Positions 27,333 to 36,599 of a stretch of 64,000 bases of DNA are shown here, piece after piece (the first letter of the stretch is position 1; each line of letters begins with the position of its first letter). The notes under the pieces were generated by a model. That model was given only the letters and a program-made list of their open reading frames with translations. It searched no databases and was not told where the DNA came from. The position numbers and the translations under genes were made by a program. The stretch is from Marixanthomonas sp. SCSIO 43207 (GTDB lineage: Bacteria; Bacteroidota; Bacteroidia; Flavobacteriales; Flavobacteriaceae): the NCBI RefSeq assembly GCF_019904255.1, contig NZ_CP063203.1, positions 1,612,001-1,676,000 of the forward strand. The letters are read 5' to 3'.

Positions 27333-30197
27333 ATGAAAAAGCGCAAATTGTTGTCTCTATTGTGCTGTGTGTTTATTGCCTGGCAAAGCACAGCACAGTT
27401 TACAGAGCATTTTGATACCGAAATACCTCGAGACTGGACAGTACTTGATAACGATGGCCAAGGAACCACTTGGCGACATCAAGCAAACGAAGGATACCAA
27501 GGTGGAGGCGGTGTACGAATCACCTATGAGGACTTAGCTCATGATGATTATTTAATATCACCGCAGTTTACGGTTTCCGGCGGCATGACCGATTTGATTA
27601 CATTCTATGCCGGAGGTACAGGCCCTACCTTTCCTGAAACGTTTGATGTAAAATTGTCTACAACCGGTACAAATCCATCAGACTTTACAGTTGTGTTGGG
27701 TTCTGAAACTACCACTGCAGACGTAGATGACCTAGGAGAATACAACGAATATGCCTATAACCTTTCCGATTATATTGGTCAGGATGTTTACATAGCTATT
27801 GTGGCTACAACCGTTGCAAAATTTAAGCTGTATGTAGATGAGTTTTCAGTAACAGCTTTGCCTAGTTGCCCAAAACCAACGAGTATTTCAGCTTCCCATA
27901 TTACGGCAATGTCTGTTGATTTACAATGGAATGCCGGACATAGAGAGTCTGAGTGGCAAGTAGTGTACGGTCCGGAGGGATTTGACCCCGAACGAGATGG
28001 AGATACTCAAAGCGTTACTACGGTGTCGGCTACCACCCTTACTACTTTGAATCCGAATGATGTGTATGATATCTATGTAAAAGCTATATGTACGCAAGGA
28101 TCAGACGAAAGCGAATTGGCAGGTCCGTTACAAATCGCAACCCCATGTGCACCGGCACGTACCCCATTTGAAGAGGGGTTTGAAGGCGGGTATACAGACG
28201 GTATGCCGGTAGATGGATGTTGGACGCAAGAAGTTATCACCAACACCTTTTGGCAGGCCAATTCATCGCTTACTGATAGCAACCGAGCTCCTCGAACCGG
28301 AAATTGGAATAGTTACCTTTCCTACGGAAGTGAATCGTGGATGTACTATCCGGTATCGGTTCAGACGGGTGTAGACTATACGCTTACGTTATATGCCCGA
28401 CAAAGTAATACGAGCGGAGCAGAAATTTCGGCAAGCTATGGAACTGCAAATACAGAAACGAGCATGACGGAAGCAATCATACCGGTTACACAAATAACCG
28501 ATGGAGATTATCAAGAGGTAAGCGGTTCGTTTACAGCAACACAATCCGGAACTATTTATATAGGAATCAAAGGGAAACTTATTGGCGGTTTTTTCCCATT
28601 CTATATGTCGATTGATGATGTTTCCTTTATAGAAACGCCTAGATGTACCAAACCTTCCAATTTACAAATTGACACTCGAACGGCTACGTCAGCAACGATT
28701 AGTTGGACGCCGGAAGGTAGCGAAACTGCGTGGTCGTTGGTGTACGGACCTCCGGGATTTGACCCGGCAACTGAAGGAACCACCGTACCGGTAACGACCA
28801 ATCCAACTGTTGAAATAACCAATTTAACACCGGCAACGCCTTACGCTATTTTTGTACAAGCACAATGCGGCGGAAGCGATGGCGATAGCCCTTTTACCGG
28901 TCCGTTAACGTTAAAAACACGTCCGGTAAATGACCATATTTGTGATGCCACAGCCCTCGTGGTTGATGGGGAGTGTACAGCAGGAAGCTTCAGCAATGTA
29001 GGGGCATCTCTAGAAGCCAACGAACCTCAAGGTAGTTGTTTTGACGCGGCAGGAGACCAGACGGTTTGGTTTACATTTCAAGCACCACCAAGCGGAAACG
29101 TTACGGTGACAACAGATTTTGAAGGCGGGACCTTACGAGATAGCGAATTGGCTGTATATGAAGCGCCGGATTCATGTCAAGATTTTACCACAATGGGAGC
29201 AGAGATTGGATGTGACGAAGATGGTGGTACAACCGGCACCGGGTTTATGTCTACGGTACATCTTGTTGATTTAATTCCGGGTGTTACTTATTATGTACAA
29301 GTTAATGGGTTTGTAAGTTTTGATGCAGGTACGTTTGAAGGCGATTTCTGTATTGAAGTACAAGACGACGGACCTACCTGTGCTGCGCCAACCGATGTGA
29401 CAGTTAGTGATATTACCGCCAGTACAGCAGCCGTATCATGGACAGCTGGTGATCGTGAGCCAGAATGGGAGTTGGTATATGGTGTTACAGGGTTTGATCC
29501 CGAAACCGGCGGTACTTTTGTAATTGATACCGATGGTGTTTTGGGAGAAACTCTATCCGATTTAACGCCCAATACTACGTATGACGTTTATATTCGTGCT
29601 ATTTGTAATCCTATTGATACCAGCTTTTTAAGTGAAGTAGCCACCTTTACAACCTTAGAAGCGTGTCCGGCTCCTGAAAATAGTAGTGTATCGCAAGTAA
29701 CAACTTCCGAAGCGCAAGTAGATTGGGACGCTAACGGAACTGAAACTCAATGGGAAGTAACGTATGGGCCACAAGGGTTTGACCCGGCAACAGAGGGACT
29801 GTATGTGGTTGATGCCGATGGTACTCCGGGTATTTTGCTAACCGGATTAGACGATAATACATTTTATGATGTATATATACGTGCCTTGTGTGATGGAGGT
29901 GTAGAGAGTGATGTGGTAGGTCCCACATCGTTTACAACCTTAGAGCTGTCACTACCTTCGGTTAAATTTACGTCGTTTGCGTATTATCCAAACCCGATGG
30001 CAGATACGCTGCATCTTTCAGCTCAAGACCCTATTGAGCACGTGGTTATATATACTGTATTAGGTCAAGTTGTAACAGAGAAAACTTCGGTTTCCTCAGA
30101 AATAACGCTTGACACCGCTTCATTAGCTCCGGGGGTTTACCTGATGAAGGTGACTATCGATGGTGAGAAAAGAAATTTTCGCTTACTAAAAGAATAA
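27333..30197 (+). CDS. Large secreted fibronectin type III protein with T9SS sorting domain
   Basis: The 954-residue protein has a signal peptide, an N-terminal MAM/cleaved-adhesin-like jelly roll (FTEHFDTEIPRDWTVLDNDG), fibronectin type III modules that repeat (W.VVYGP.GFDP) about four times near 195, 455, 705 and 800, a second jelly-roll domain between the first two, a domain rich in Cys/Asp around 530-680, and a C-terminal T9SS sorting domain (AYYPNPMADTLHLS to FRLLKE). This is an adhesin or surface-scaffold architecture. The gene is operonic with the preceding T9SS gene and is followed by a terminator. Confidence 0.88.
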   Translation: MKKRKLLSLLCCVFIAWQSTAQFTEHFDTEIPRDWTVLDNDGQGTTWRHQANEGYQGGGGVRITYEDLAHDDYLISPQFTVSGGMTDLITFYAGGTGPTFPETFDVKLSTTGTNPSDFTVVLGSETTTADVDDLGEYNEYAYNLSDYIGQDVYIAIVATTVAKFKLYVDEFSVTALPSCPKPTSISASHITAMSVDLQWNAGHRESEWQVVYGPEGFDPERDGDTQSVTTVSATTLTTLNPNDVYDIYVKAICTQGSDESELAGPLQIATPCAPARTPFEEGFEGGYTDGMPVDGCWTQEVITNTFWQANSSLTDSNRAPRTGNWNSYLSYGSESWMYYPVSVQTGVDYTLTLYARQSNTSGAEISASYGTANTETSMTEAIIPVTQITDGDYQEVSGSFTATQSGTIYIGIKGKLIGGFFPFYMSIDDVSFIETPRCTKPSNLQIDTRTATSATISWTPEGSETAWSLVYGPPGFDPATEGTTVPVTTNPTVEITNLTPATPYAIFVQAQCGGSDGDSPFTGPLTLKTRPVNDHICDATALVVDGECTAGSFSNVGASLEANEPQGSCFDAAGDQTVWFTFQAPPSGNVTVTTDFEGGTLRDSELAVYEAPDSCQDFTTMGAEIGCDEDGGTTGTGFMSTVHLVDLIPGVTYYVQVNGFVSFDAGTFEGDFCIEVQDDGPTCAAPTDVTVSDITASTAAVSWTAGDREPEWELVYGVTGFDPETGGTFVIDTDGVLGETLSDLTPNTTYDVYIRAICNPIDTSFLSEVATFTTLEACPAPENSSVSQVTTSEAQVDWDANGTETQWEVTYGPQGFDPATEGLYVVDADGTPGILLTGLDDNTFYDVYIRALCDGGVESDVVGPTSFTTLELSLPSVKFTSFAYYPNPMADTLHLSAQDPIEHVVIYTVLGQVVTEKTSVSSEITLDTASLAPGVYLMKVTIDGEKRNFRLLKE

Positions 30198-30248
30198 TGT
30201 ATCCTATTTGGTAAGTTGGAAATTGTTTGTAATTTTTTCTTAATAATT

Positions 30249-30279
30249 AGACTGCCTGTTATGGGCAGTCTTCTTTTTT
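30249..30279 (+). terminator. Rho-independent terminator after the FnIII protein
   Basis: AGACTGCC (30249-30256) pairs with GGCAGTCT (30264-30271) over a 7-nt loop, followed by T-rich TTCTTTTTT. It lies 52 bp after the stop of the T9SS gene. Confidence 0.88.
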
Positions 30280-30414
30280 AGAAACGTATCGTTCGCCAGT
30301 TGGAATGTAAGAAATTTACATCCCTACAACAAGATTGATTTCTTTGGTCGAAAATTGGCAGATTTTTATAGCTTGAAACGGTATTTAAAACTATTTTTGT
30401 TAGGGCAAGATCAA

Positions 30415-32208
30415 ATGGAAGAAAAAAAATCAATAGCCGTCTTACCATTTGTTAATATCAGTAACGATATTGATAATGAATATTTTAGTGATGGTATCAC
30501 TGAAGAAATTATTAGCGCTTTAACAAATATTAAAGAGCTAAAAGTTATAGCCAGAACCTCTTCATTTGCTTTTAAGGGAAAATCTATTGATGTTAGAAAA
30601 TTAGGTGAACAATTAAATGTAGCCACTATTTTAGAGGGTAGTGTGCGAAAATTTAATAACAGGGTTAGAATATCAGCCCAGTTAATAGATACCGAAGACG
30701 GAACACACTACTGGGCACAAAACTTTGATAGAGAGCTTGATGATATTTTTAAACTACAAGACGAAATTAGCCTCTTAATTGCTGACAAAATACGAGAAAA
30801 CTTTGGCCATTTTGATGTTGATGACTCATTGGTGATCCACCATGCAATTTCTACACAAGCGTATCATGATTACCTGAAAGCAAAGAAATTAATCTCTTTA
30901 TTTAATAAAGTAGATGTATTAAAAGGCATTTCAATTTTAAAAGAAATCATAGAAGATTTCCCCGATTTTGCCCTGGCACATGTCCATATACATTATGCAT
31001 ATAATATTCTTGCTGCTGGTGGGCTTATGCCGGTAAAAGAAGCTTTTGAAATAGGCAGTACTTATCTACATACAGCGCATCAATTAAATATAGAACTGCC
31101 GGAAGTACACCACTCCCTTGGGTGGGATGCCCTCAATAAAAAATGGGATTTTAAAGCTGCCGCGTTGCACCTTAAAAAAGCATTGCAATTAAAACCGGGC
31201 TACTCAGATGCGCATCAAAAACTTTTTATCACCTTGATTCTTGAAGGTAATCTTGAAAAAGCCAATTTTCATATACAGAAAGCCTATGAGTTAGACCCCT
31301 TACATGACCTCAATAATTACTTTATGGGCTATAATGCCTATATCCATAAAGATCAAAAAGCAGTTGCCCATTATTTCAATAGGTGTTTTCAAATAAATTC
31401 TAAATTCATTGTAGGATACGGTATTTACGCATTGGCATTGGCGTATCAAAACAAACCTCAAGAAATCCTCACCCTAGCCGATCGTATTCCTGAAATGGAT
31501 GGTTCAAAAACAGAACAGTTAATCATGACCACCATTGCCTATTGTTTGTTACAGGACTCGCAACAAGTAGAAGCTCGTGTAAAGGAACTAACTTCCTTAC
31601 TCAATTCTGACAGTAGAGAGCGTGTTCGGTTTTTCTTACTATACATTCATACCTTATTAAAACAATATGATAGGGCTTTACAGTTAATAGATGAAGGTAT
31701 CTTACATAAGGAGCCGTTAATGACCCTCCTTAAAGTAGACCCGTTATTACAACCGTTACATTCTTTTGAGCGTTTTAATAAACAACTAGAAACCATATTT
31801 GCATTATCCAATGAAAATCAATCAAACGTAGAACGGGTTGAAAAACAATTACTGTCACAAGAGCAAATAGCCTATGGCAAACGCGCTATCATAGCTTTAA
31901 TGGAAGAGGAGCAGTGTTTTTTAGATACTACCTTGTCCTTACGAACGGTAGCAAGTAAAATCAATATGCATCCCAATCATGTATCGTGGTTGCTTAATGC
32001 GAGTTTCAAAAAAAACTTCAACGACTTCATTAATACCTATCGCTTACAGCACTTTAAAACCATTGCCTTAAAACCTGAATTTAAACACATCACTATATTA
32101 GGGTTGGCTTACGATAGTGGTTTTAACTCCAAAAGTGTGTTTAATACATTTTTCAAAAAAACAGAAGGAATTACCCCTAGTAAATGGGTGCAACAACATA
32201 TCAAGTAA
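30415..32208 (+). CDS. TolB-N/TPR/AraC-HTH transcriptional regulator
   Basis: I place the start at the ATG at 30415; a TTG at 30355 in the same frame would add a basic/hydrophobic 20-residue extension that may be genuine. The protein has a TolB_N-like domain (KKSIAVLPFVNISNDIDNEYFSDGITEEI), a long TPR-like helical region, and a C-terminal AraC HTH (RTVASKINMHPNHVSWLLN and YDSGFNSKSVFNTFFKKTEGITPSKW). No membrane helix is obvious. It directly precedes two operons whose promoters share a motif (32246-32283 and 35865-35902), so it is the best candidate for their regulator. Confidence 0.85.
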   Translation: MEEKKSIAVLPFVNISNDIDNEYFSDGITEEIISALTNIKELKVIARTSSFAFKGKSIDVRKLGEQLNVATILEGSVRKFNNRVRISAQLIDTEDGTHYWAQNFDRELDDIFKLQDEISLLIADKIRENFGHFDVDDSLVIHHAISTQAYHDYLKAKKLISLFNKVDVLKGISILKEIIEDFPDFALAHVHIHYAYNILAAGGLMPVKEAFEIGSTYLHTAHQLNIELPEVHHSLGWDALNKKWDFKAAALHLKKALQLKPGYSDAHQKLFITLILEGNLEKANFHIQKAYELDPLHDLNNYFMGYNAYIHKDQKAVAHYFNRCFQINSKFIVGYGIYALALAYQNKPQEILTLADRIPEMDGSKTEQLIMTTIAYCLLQDSQQVEARVKELTSLLNSDSRERVRFFLLYIHTLLKQYDRALQLIDEGILHKEPLMTLLKVDPLLQPLHSFERFNKQLETIFALSNENQSNVERVEKQLLSQEQIAYGKRAIIALMEEEQCFLDTTLSLRTVASKINMHPNHVSWLLNASFKKNFNDFINTYRLQHFKTIALKPEFKHITILGLAYDSGFNSKSVFNTFFKKTEGITPSKWVQQHIK

Positions 32209-32245
32209 CTGTGTGCCCACTATATTCCGAACGTTCTGAAATGTA

Positions 32246-32283
32246 ATTCAGTACGATTTTAGAGCCAACTTGTTTCATCTTTG
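32246..32283 (+). promoter_or_regulatory. Shared promoter motif: ATTCAGTACGA-N19-CATCTTTG
   Basis: ATTCAGTACGA (32246-32256) lies exactly 19 bp before CATCTTTG (32276-32283), a near match to the Bacteroidota -7 box TAnnTTTG. The same arrangement recurs at 35865-35902. In this copy the motif is half of a dyad, CGTTCTGAA (32232-32240) and TTCAGTACG (32247-32255), with 8 of 9 positions complementary. The ATG follows 22 bp after the box. Confidence 0.55.
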
Positions 32284-32304
32284 CTTCATCAATTAAAATA
32301 GTAT

Positions 32305-33153
32305 ATGATGAAAAAACAAGTAGTACTGCTGGTTCTTATAACGCTCTTGAGTTATACGAATCATGCACAAACCAGAATGATTAAAGCCAATGATACCATT
32401 AGGCAATTTACAATTTACAGCTCATCAAAAATTAAAGCAGGTGAAAAAGCCCCCTTGCTTCTTAATTTTCATGGATCCGGTATGACAGCCTTAGAGCATA
32501 TGTTTTATACCAATACCAATGCGTTAGCAGAAGCCAAAGGCTTTATTGTTGTGTATCCACAAGGTTTACATAATGATTGGAATGTAGGTTTTGAACAAGA
32601 TTACGACACCGGAACCAACGATGTGGCGTTTATAAAAACGCTATTGCAAAAATTACAAAAACACTACCCGATAGATACCGATAGCATCTATGCAACAGGA
32701 CTTTCCAGAGGTGGATTTTTTGTTCAGCGATTGGTTGCAGAGTTGCCAAATACAATTAAAGGCTTTGTTTCTGTAGGCGCACCTATGCCAAATGAGGTTC
32801 ACAAACGCATGCAATCATCAGAAGCTGTAAAAGCGATGTACGTTCATGGTACAGCCGATGAAGTGGTGTTGCCTGATGGTATGGATTCGGCGTACCTCCC
32901 TGTTGCTAGGTGTATAGCGTATTGGAAGAAGCGGAATAAAACAAATGACAAAGCTACCCATACCAGCTATGACAAGGTGGATGATGGCACTTCAATTTCG
33001 GTAGAAGCGTACGACACCGTAGCCTATATGAAAATTAAAAACGGGGGGCATACGTGGCCTAATTCTGATCCGTTTAACGTGGGGTTTCCGTTAGGTAAAA
33101 CAACTCAAGACATCCACTTTAATGAATATTTATACGCTTTTTTATTCCACTAA
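32305..33153 (+). CDS. Secreted CE1-like / PHB-depolymerase-type esterase
   Basis: The 282-residue protein has a signal peptide (VVLLVLITLLSYTNHAQ) and an alpha/beta-hydrolase core with oxyanion motif LLNFHGSG near 48-55, nucleophile elbow GLSRGG near 132-137 (catalytic Ser) and a C-terminal GGHTW near 250. This resembles LpqC/PHB depolymerase or feruloyl-esterase-like enzymes acting on ester bonds outside the cytoplasm. It is first in an operon with a serine hydrolase, an NAD(P)-binding protein and a Vat-like acetyltransferase. Confidence 0.85.
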   Translation: MMKKQVVLLVLITLLSYTNHAQTRMIKANDTIRQFTIYSSSKIKAGEKAPLLLNFHGSGMTALEHMFYTNTNALAEAKGFIVVYPQGLHNDWNVGFEQDYDTGTNDVAFIKTLLQKLQKHYPIDTDSIYATGLSRGGFFVQRLVAELPNTIKGFVSVGAPMPNEVHKRMQSSEAVKAMYVHGTADEVVLPDGMDSAYLPVARCIAYWKKRNKTNDKATHTSYDKVDDGTSISVEAYDTVAYMKIKNGGHTWPNSDPFNVGFPLGKTTQDIHFNEYLYAFLFH

Positions 33154-33174
33154 ATCAATTAAAAACAAACAGTT

Positions 33175-34254
33175 ATGACAACGTTACACCGTATATTAAC
33201 AGCAAGTGTGTTACTAGTATTTACCTTCTGTACATCGTGTTCACAAGATGATGAAGCTATTTCAACAAACACCGACTATACCACCGCCGAAGATCTATTA
33301 TCTGAAGTTGAGTTTCAAGGATATGCCATTATAACCAAAAACGGAAACGACCTTGTGCGCCGTGGTTTTGGTTTGGCCAATACAAACACACGACTACTGC
33401 ACGATTACAACCTAGCCTACCGCATAGGTTCGGTTTCCAAAACGCTCACTGCAGCAGCCATTGTTCAATTAAAAAGAGACGGATACCTTCGTAGTTTTGA
33501 TCAAACCATACACGAGTTTGACCCAACGTTTCCGTACGGCAATCAAATCACGATTGCCCAACTGTTATCACATCAATCCGGTATTCCAGACTATCAACAT
33601 CTGGTTGAAGCAGCCTACGAACAAGGTCAGGTTTTGGATGAAGAAGCGATATATGAAGTGATTATAGCATTGATTTCAGAAAACGGACTCAATTTTTCAC
33701 CGGGTGAAGGCAAACAATACAGCAATTCAAACTACCTTATCGCAGCCTTGTTGGTAGAAGAACTCACAGATATGGCGTATCACGATTACATTCAGCAAAG
33801 TATTTTCAATCCTTTAAACATGACTCATAGCCATAGAGGAACCGATGTGATTGACACAACCACACATGCCGAAGGCTATCACAAAGGAGATGCTAACAGT
33901 ACGTATCCTATGAACATTGCTTTTGGGGCCGGGGATTTCAGCAGTACCCCAAAAGATATGGAAACTTGGACTCAAGCGGTGCAAACAAACTGGTTTACAG
34001 CTGCTGAAAAAGCCGAGATATTTGCTAAAGACGTACCCAGCGGTTTTGTTGATTTTGGGTTAGGCTGGTTCACCACACAAGAAGGAACTACCACACTGTA
34101 TTGGCACGGAGGCGATATTAACGGCTATTGGAGTATGATAGGTTTTATCCCAAAACACAATGCTACCCTCGTATTGTTGAGCAACCAGCAAGATGATACA
34201 GGTGCGCAACGCAATGCCATCTTGGAGCAATTATTAGCTAATGAGTTCCATTAA
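33175..34254 (+). CDS. Class C beta-lactamase-like serine hydrolase, lipoprotein
   Basis: The 359-residue protein has a lipoprotein signal with a TSCSQ lipobox (about residue 22). The beta-lactamase fold is marked by SxxK in RIGSVSKTLTA near 88, the Tyr motif YSNSNY near 185, and WHGGD near 311. Class C-like domains of this kind are more often DD-peptidases or esterases than true beta-lactamases. It lies 21 bp after the esterase and 13 bp before the SDR-like gene. Confidence 0.88.
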   Translation: MTTLHRILTASVLLVFTFCTSCSQDDEAISTNTDYTTAEDLLSEVEFQGYAIITKNGNDLVRRGFGLANTNTRLLHDYNLAYRIGSVSKTLTAAAIVQLKRDGYLRSFDQTIHEFDPTFPYGNQITIAQLLSHQSGIPDYQHLVEAAYEQGQVLDEEAIYEVIIALISENGLNFSPGEGKQYSNSNYLIAALLVEELTDMAYHDYIQQSIFNPLNMTHSHRGTDVIDTTTHAEGYHKGDANSTYPMNIAFGAGDFSSTPKDMETWTQAVQTNWFTAAEKAEIFAKDVPSGFVDFGLGWFTTQEGTTTLYWHGGDINGYWSMIGFIPKHNATLVLLSNQQDDTGAQRNAILEQLLANEFH

Positions 34255-34267
34255 TATGATATAAGCC

Positions 34268-35134
34268 ATGAAACATACCAATATATTAGTAGCCGGAGCA
34301 ACGGGCTATTTGGGCAGGCATTTGGTTCAGGTTTTAATTGAAAAACAAAACCACGTTGTAGCTATTGCTCGAAATCCAAATCAGTTGAAAAATACCAATG
34401 AAAATTACCTGGAGATAAAGCAAGCTCAAGTTACACAACCCGAAACCTTACGAGACATGTGTAAGGGGATTGATACGGTGATATCCACCGTAGGGATTAC
34501 CAGACAAAAAGATGGGTTAACCTATATGGATGTCGATTATCAAGCCAATATGAATATCCTTAATGAGGCAAAAAAAAGTGGCGTTAATCATTTTGTATAC
34601 GTTTCGGCCATTCATGGAGATAGACACCGCGACTTAAAAATCTTTGAAGCCAAAGAGCGGTTTGTAGATGCATTAAAAGCGTCAGGATTATCGTATACCA
34701 TTGTAAGACCCAATGGTTTTTTCTCAGATATGAAAGACTTTTTACAGATGGCACAATCGGGACGGGTTTTTGTATTTGGATCCGGAAATCAGCTGTTTAA
34801 TCCAATTCACGGTGAAGATGTAGCCAGAGCAATGGTAGAACACTTAGGAACCTATAATACCGAAATAACCCTAGGTGGTCCGGATGTTTTAAGCCTAAAC
34901 GAAATAAGTAAACTAGCCCTGCAATCGCTCAACAAACCTGTAAAAATTACACATCTGCCCGATTGCTTAAGGCGATTGACTATTTGGGTATTGCGTACTT
35001 TTACCTCTGTTAAAACCTATGGGCCTGTTGAGTTTTTCCTAACGTTAATGGCCAATGATACTGTAGCGCCTCCATATGGTAAACACCGATTAAAAGAGTA
35101 TTTTAGACAAGAAGCTCACAAACTAATCCAGTAA
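34268..35134 (+). CDS. NmrA-like atypical SDR (NAD(P)-binding)
   Basis: The 288-residue protein has the N-terminal nucleotide-binding motif [11 protein letters not shown] near 9-19, the atypical-SDR motifs [12 protein letters not shown] near 70-81 and FVYVSAIHG near 113-121, and [13 protein letters not shown] near 148-160. It is an SDR_a5/NmrA-like oxidoreductase or regulator, without the classical YxxxK pair. Substrate is unknown. Position: between a serine hydrolase and the acetyltransferase in the same operon. Confidence 0.85.
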   Translation: MKHTNILVAGATGYLGRHLVQVLIEKQNHVVAIARNPNQLKNTNENYLEIKQAQVTQPETLRDMCKGIDTVISTVGITRQKDGLTYMDVDYQANMNILNEAKKSGVNHFVYVSAIHGDRHRDLKIFEAKERFVDALKASGLSYTIVRPNGFFSDMKDFLQMAQSGRVFVFGSGNQLFNPIHGEDVARAMVEHLGTYNTEITLGGPDVLSLNEISKLALQSLNKPVKITHLPDCLRRLTIWVLRTFTSVKTYGPVEFFLTLMANDTVAPPYGKHRLKEYFRQEAHKLIQ

Positions 35135-35138
35135 TGAT

Positions 35139-35756
35139 ATGAACATACCAGATCCACATACCGTATTTCCGTTGCCCAATTATAAAAACCTATGTTTTTT
35201 AAAAAACTGCGTTACCAATCCCAACATTGAGGTGGGGGCATATACCTATTACGATGATTTTGAAGACGTTTCAAACTTTGAAAAAAACGTCAAATACCAT
35301 TTTGATTTTATAGGGGATAAGCTCATAATAGGTAAGTTTTGTATGATTGCTTCGGGTGCCACCTTTATTATGAATGGAGGCAACCACCTAACCGAAGCCA
35401 CTTCGGCCTACCCATTTGCTATCTTTGGTGGCGCGTGGCAACACGCCATGGAAGGCAAAGCCTATTCAACCAAAGGCGATACTGTCATTGGTAATGATGT
35501 GTGGATTGGGCACGATGCTACCATTATGCCCGGTATTCACATTGGTGACGGTGCGATCATTGCTACCAAAGCCGTAGTGACAAAAAATGTAGAACCCTAC
35601 ACTGTTGTTGGTGGCAATCCTGCAAAACCCATTAAAAAACGGTTTTCTGAAGCTACCATTGCCAAATTACTACAACTACAATGGTGGGATTGGGATATTG
35701 AAAAAATCACCAACCATGTAGATGCGCTTACCCGCCATCCTGAAACGTTATTTTAA
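35139..35756 (+). CDS. Vat-like/xenobiotic O-acetyltransferase (left-handed beta-helix)
   Basis: The 205-residue protein has hexapeptide repeats from about 58 to 165 ([73 protein letters not shown]). The motif [16 protein letters not shown] near 80-95 and the His in that loop match streptogramin A acetyltransferases (Vat) and related XAT proteins, which acetylate antibiotics using acetyl-CoA. A true drug specificity cannot be known from sequence. It ends the operon; a terminator follows 27 bp after its stop. Confidence 0.88.
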   Translation: MNIPDPHTVFPLPNYKNLCFLKNCVTNPNIEVGAYTYYDDFEDVSNFEKNVKYHFDFIGDKLIIGKFCMIASGATFIMNGGNHLTEATSAYPFAIFGGAWQHAMEGKAYSTKGDTVIGNDVWIGHDATIMPGIHIGDGAIIATKAVVTKNVEPYTVVGGNPAKPIKKRFSEATIAKLLQLQWWDWDIEKITNHVDALTRHPETLF

Positions 35757-35782
35757 CCGCTCCCCATACCAACTCGTTTCTT

Positions 35783-35816
35783 AGGCTTACCCATAGCAGG
35801 TAAGCCTTCTTTTTTT
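35783..35816 (+). terminator. Rho-independent terminator of the esterase-Vat operon
   Basis: AGGCTTACC (35783-35791) pairs perfectly with GGTAAGCCT (35799-35807) over CATAGCA, followed by a T-rich tract to 35816. It separates the two hydrolase operons. Confidence 0.92.
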
Positions 35817-35864
35817 GAAATACATCACGATACGTACGGAATTTCAAAAAGGTGCCAAATCATA

Positions 35865-35902
35865 ATTCAGAACGACTGGCTTTTGATTCTATCTCATCTT
35901 TG
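35865..35902 (+). promoter_or_regulatory. Shared promoter motif: ATTCAGAACGA-N19-CATCTTTG
   Basis: ATTCAGAACGA (35865-35875) is exactly 19 bp before CATCTTTG (35895-35902), matching the 32246-32283 site in spacing and in 10 of 11 plus 8 of 8 motif bases while the spacer differs. The left dyad arm is weaker here. It precedes the ATG at 35939. Confidence 0.55.
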
Positions 35903-35938
35903 TACCATCAAAAAACGAACAATTAAATCTATATCATT

Positions 35939-36580
35939 ATGAAAAAAATAGTATGTATCTTAGTAGCTATGTATGCGCTTCAAGGAGTTGCGCAAGACAC
36001 CCAACAAGCTGTTACCAACGAGTCAGATTTAAAATACAGGGTTAGTTTCCCGGCCATTATTTTAGGAAATATTGGTAAAGGAGGCGAACGAACCAACACC
36101 CAGCATATTGAGTTTCACGTTAAACGAGAACTAGACCCCAAAAACATCATAGGTATAAAATTTGCTACTTGGCGTTTGTTTCAGCCTATGGGCATTCAAT
36201 GGTGGGACGGTCTTAAAGACAAAATAGATTCTGAAACCGAATTTTATCCCGGCTACTTACGAGAAACAGGAATAGGGGTTTCGTATCAACGTATGCTTTG
36301 GAAAGGTTTATTTGCATCGGTAGAAGTATTACCACAATACCAAACGTATTTAGACCTTGATTCCAATAAAATAGCAAACGGTTTTAAGTTGTACACTTCC
36401 TACCACATTGGGTATCACATTGCCTTCGGAAAAAAGAAACGCATTTTTATCGAACCTCAAATTCACGGGCAAAACTGGATGTTTGATACCAATACCCCCG
36501 ATGGGTTTAAACGCCTAGACAACAAATGGAAATCGTATTTTCTGTTTGAGCCCAACTTGTATATTGGTATTAAGCTGTAA
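35939..36580 (+). CDS. Hypothetical exported protein, possible outer-membrane barrel
   Basis: The 213-residue protein has a signal peptide (about 4-18, VCILVAMYALQGVAQ). The rest alternates polar and hydrophobic residues in strand-like runs (IEFHVKRELD, GFKLYTSYHIGYHIAF, LFEPNLYIGIKL), which suggests a small outer-membrane beta-barrel. No family recognised. It heads a second operon with a serine hydrolase and an S41-like protein; the shared promoter motif upstream suggests co-regulation with the first operon. Confidence 0.6.
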   Translation: MKKIVCILVAMYALQGVAQDTQQAVTNESDLKYRVSFPAIILGNIGKGGERTNTQHIEFHVKRELDPKNIIGIKFATWRLFQPMGIQWWDGLKDKIDSETEFYPGYLRETGIGVSYQRMLWKGLFASVEVLPQYQTYLDLDSNKIANGFKLYTSYHIGYHIAFGKKKRIFIEPQIHGQNWMFDTNTPDGFKRLDNKWKSYFLFEPNLYIGIKL

Positions 36581-36599
36581 CATGTTAAAAATAAATGAT

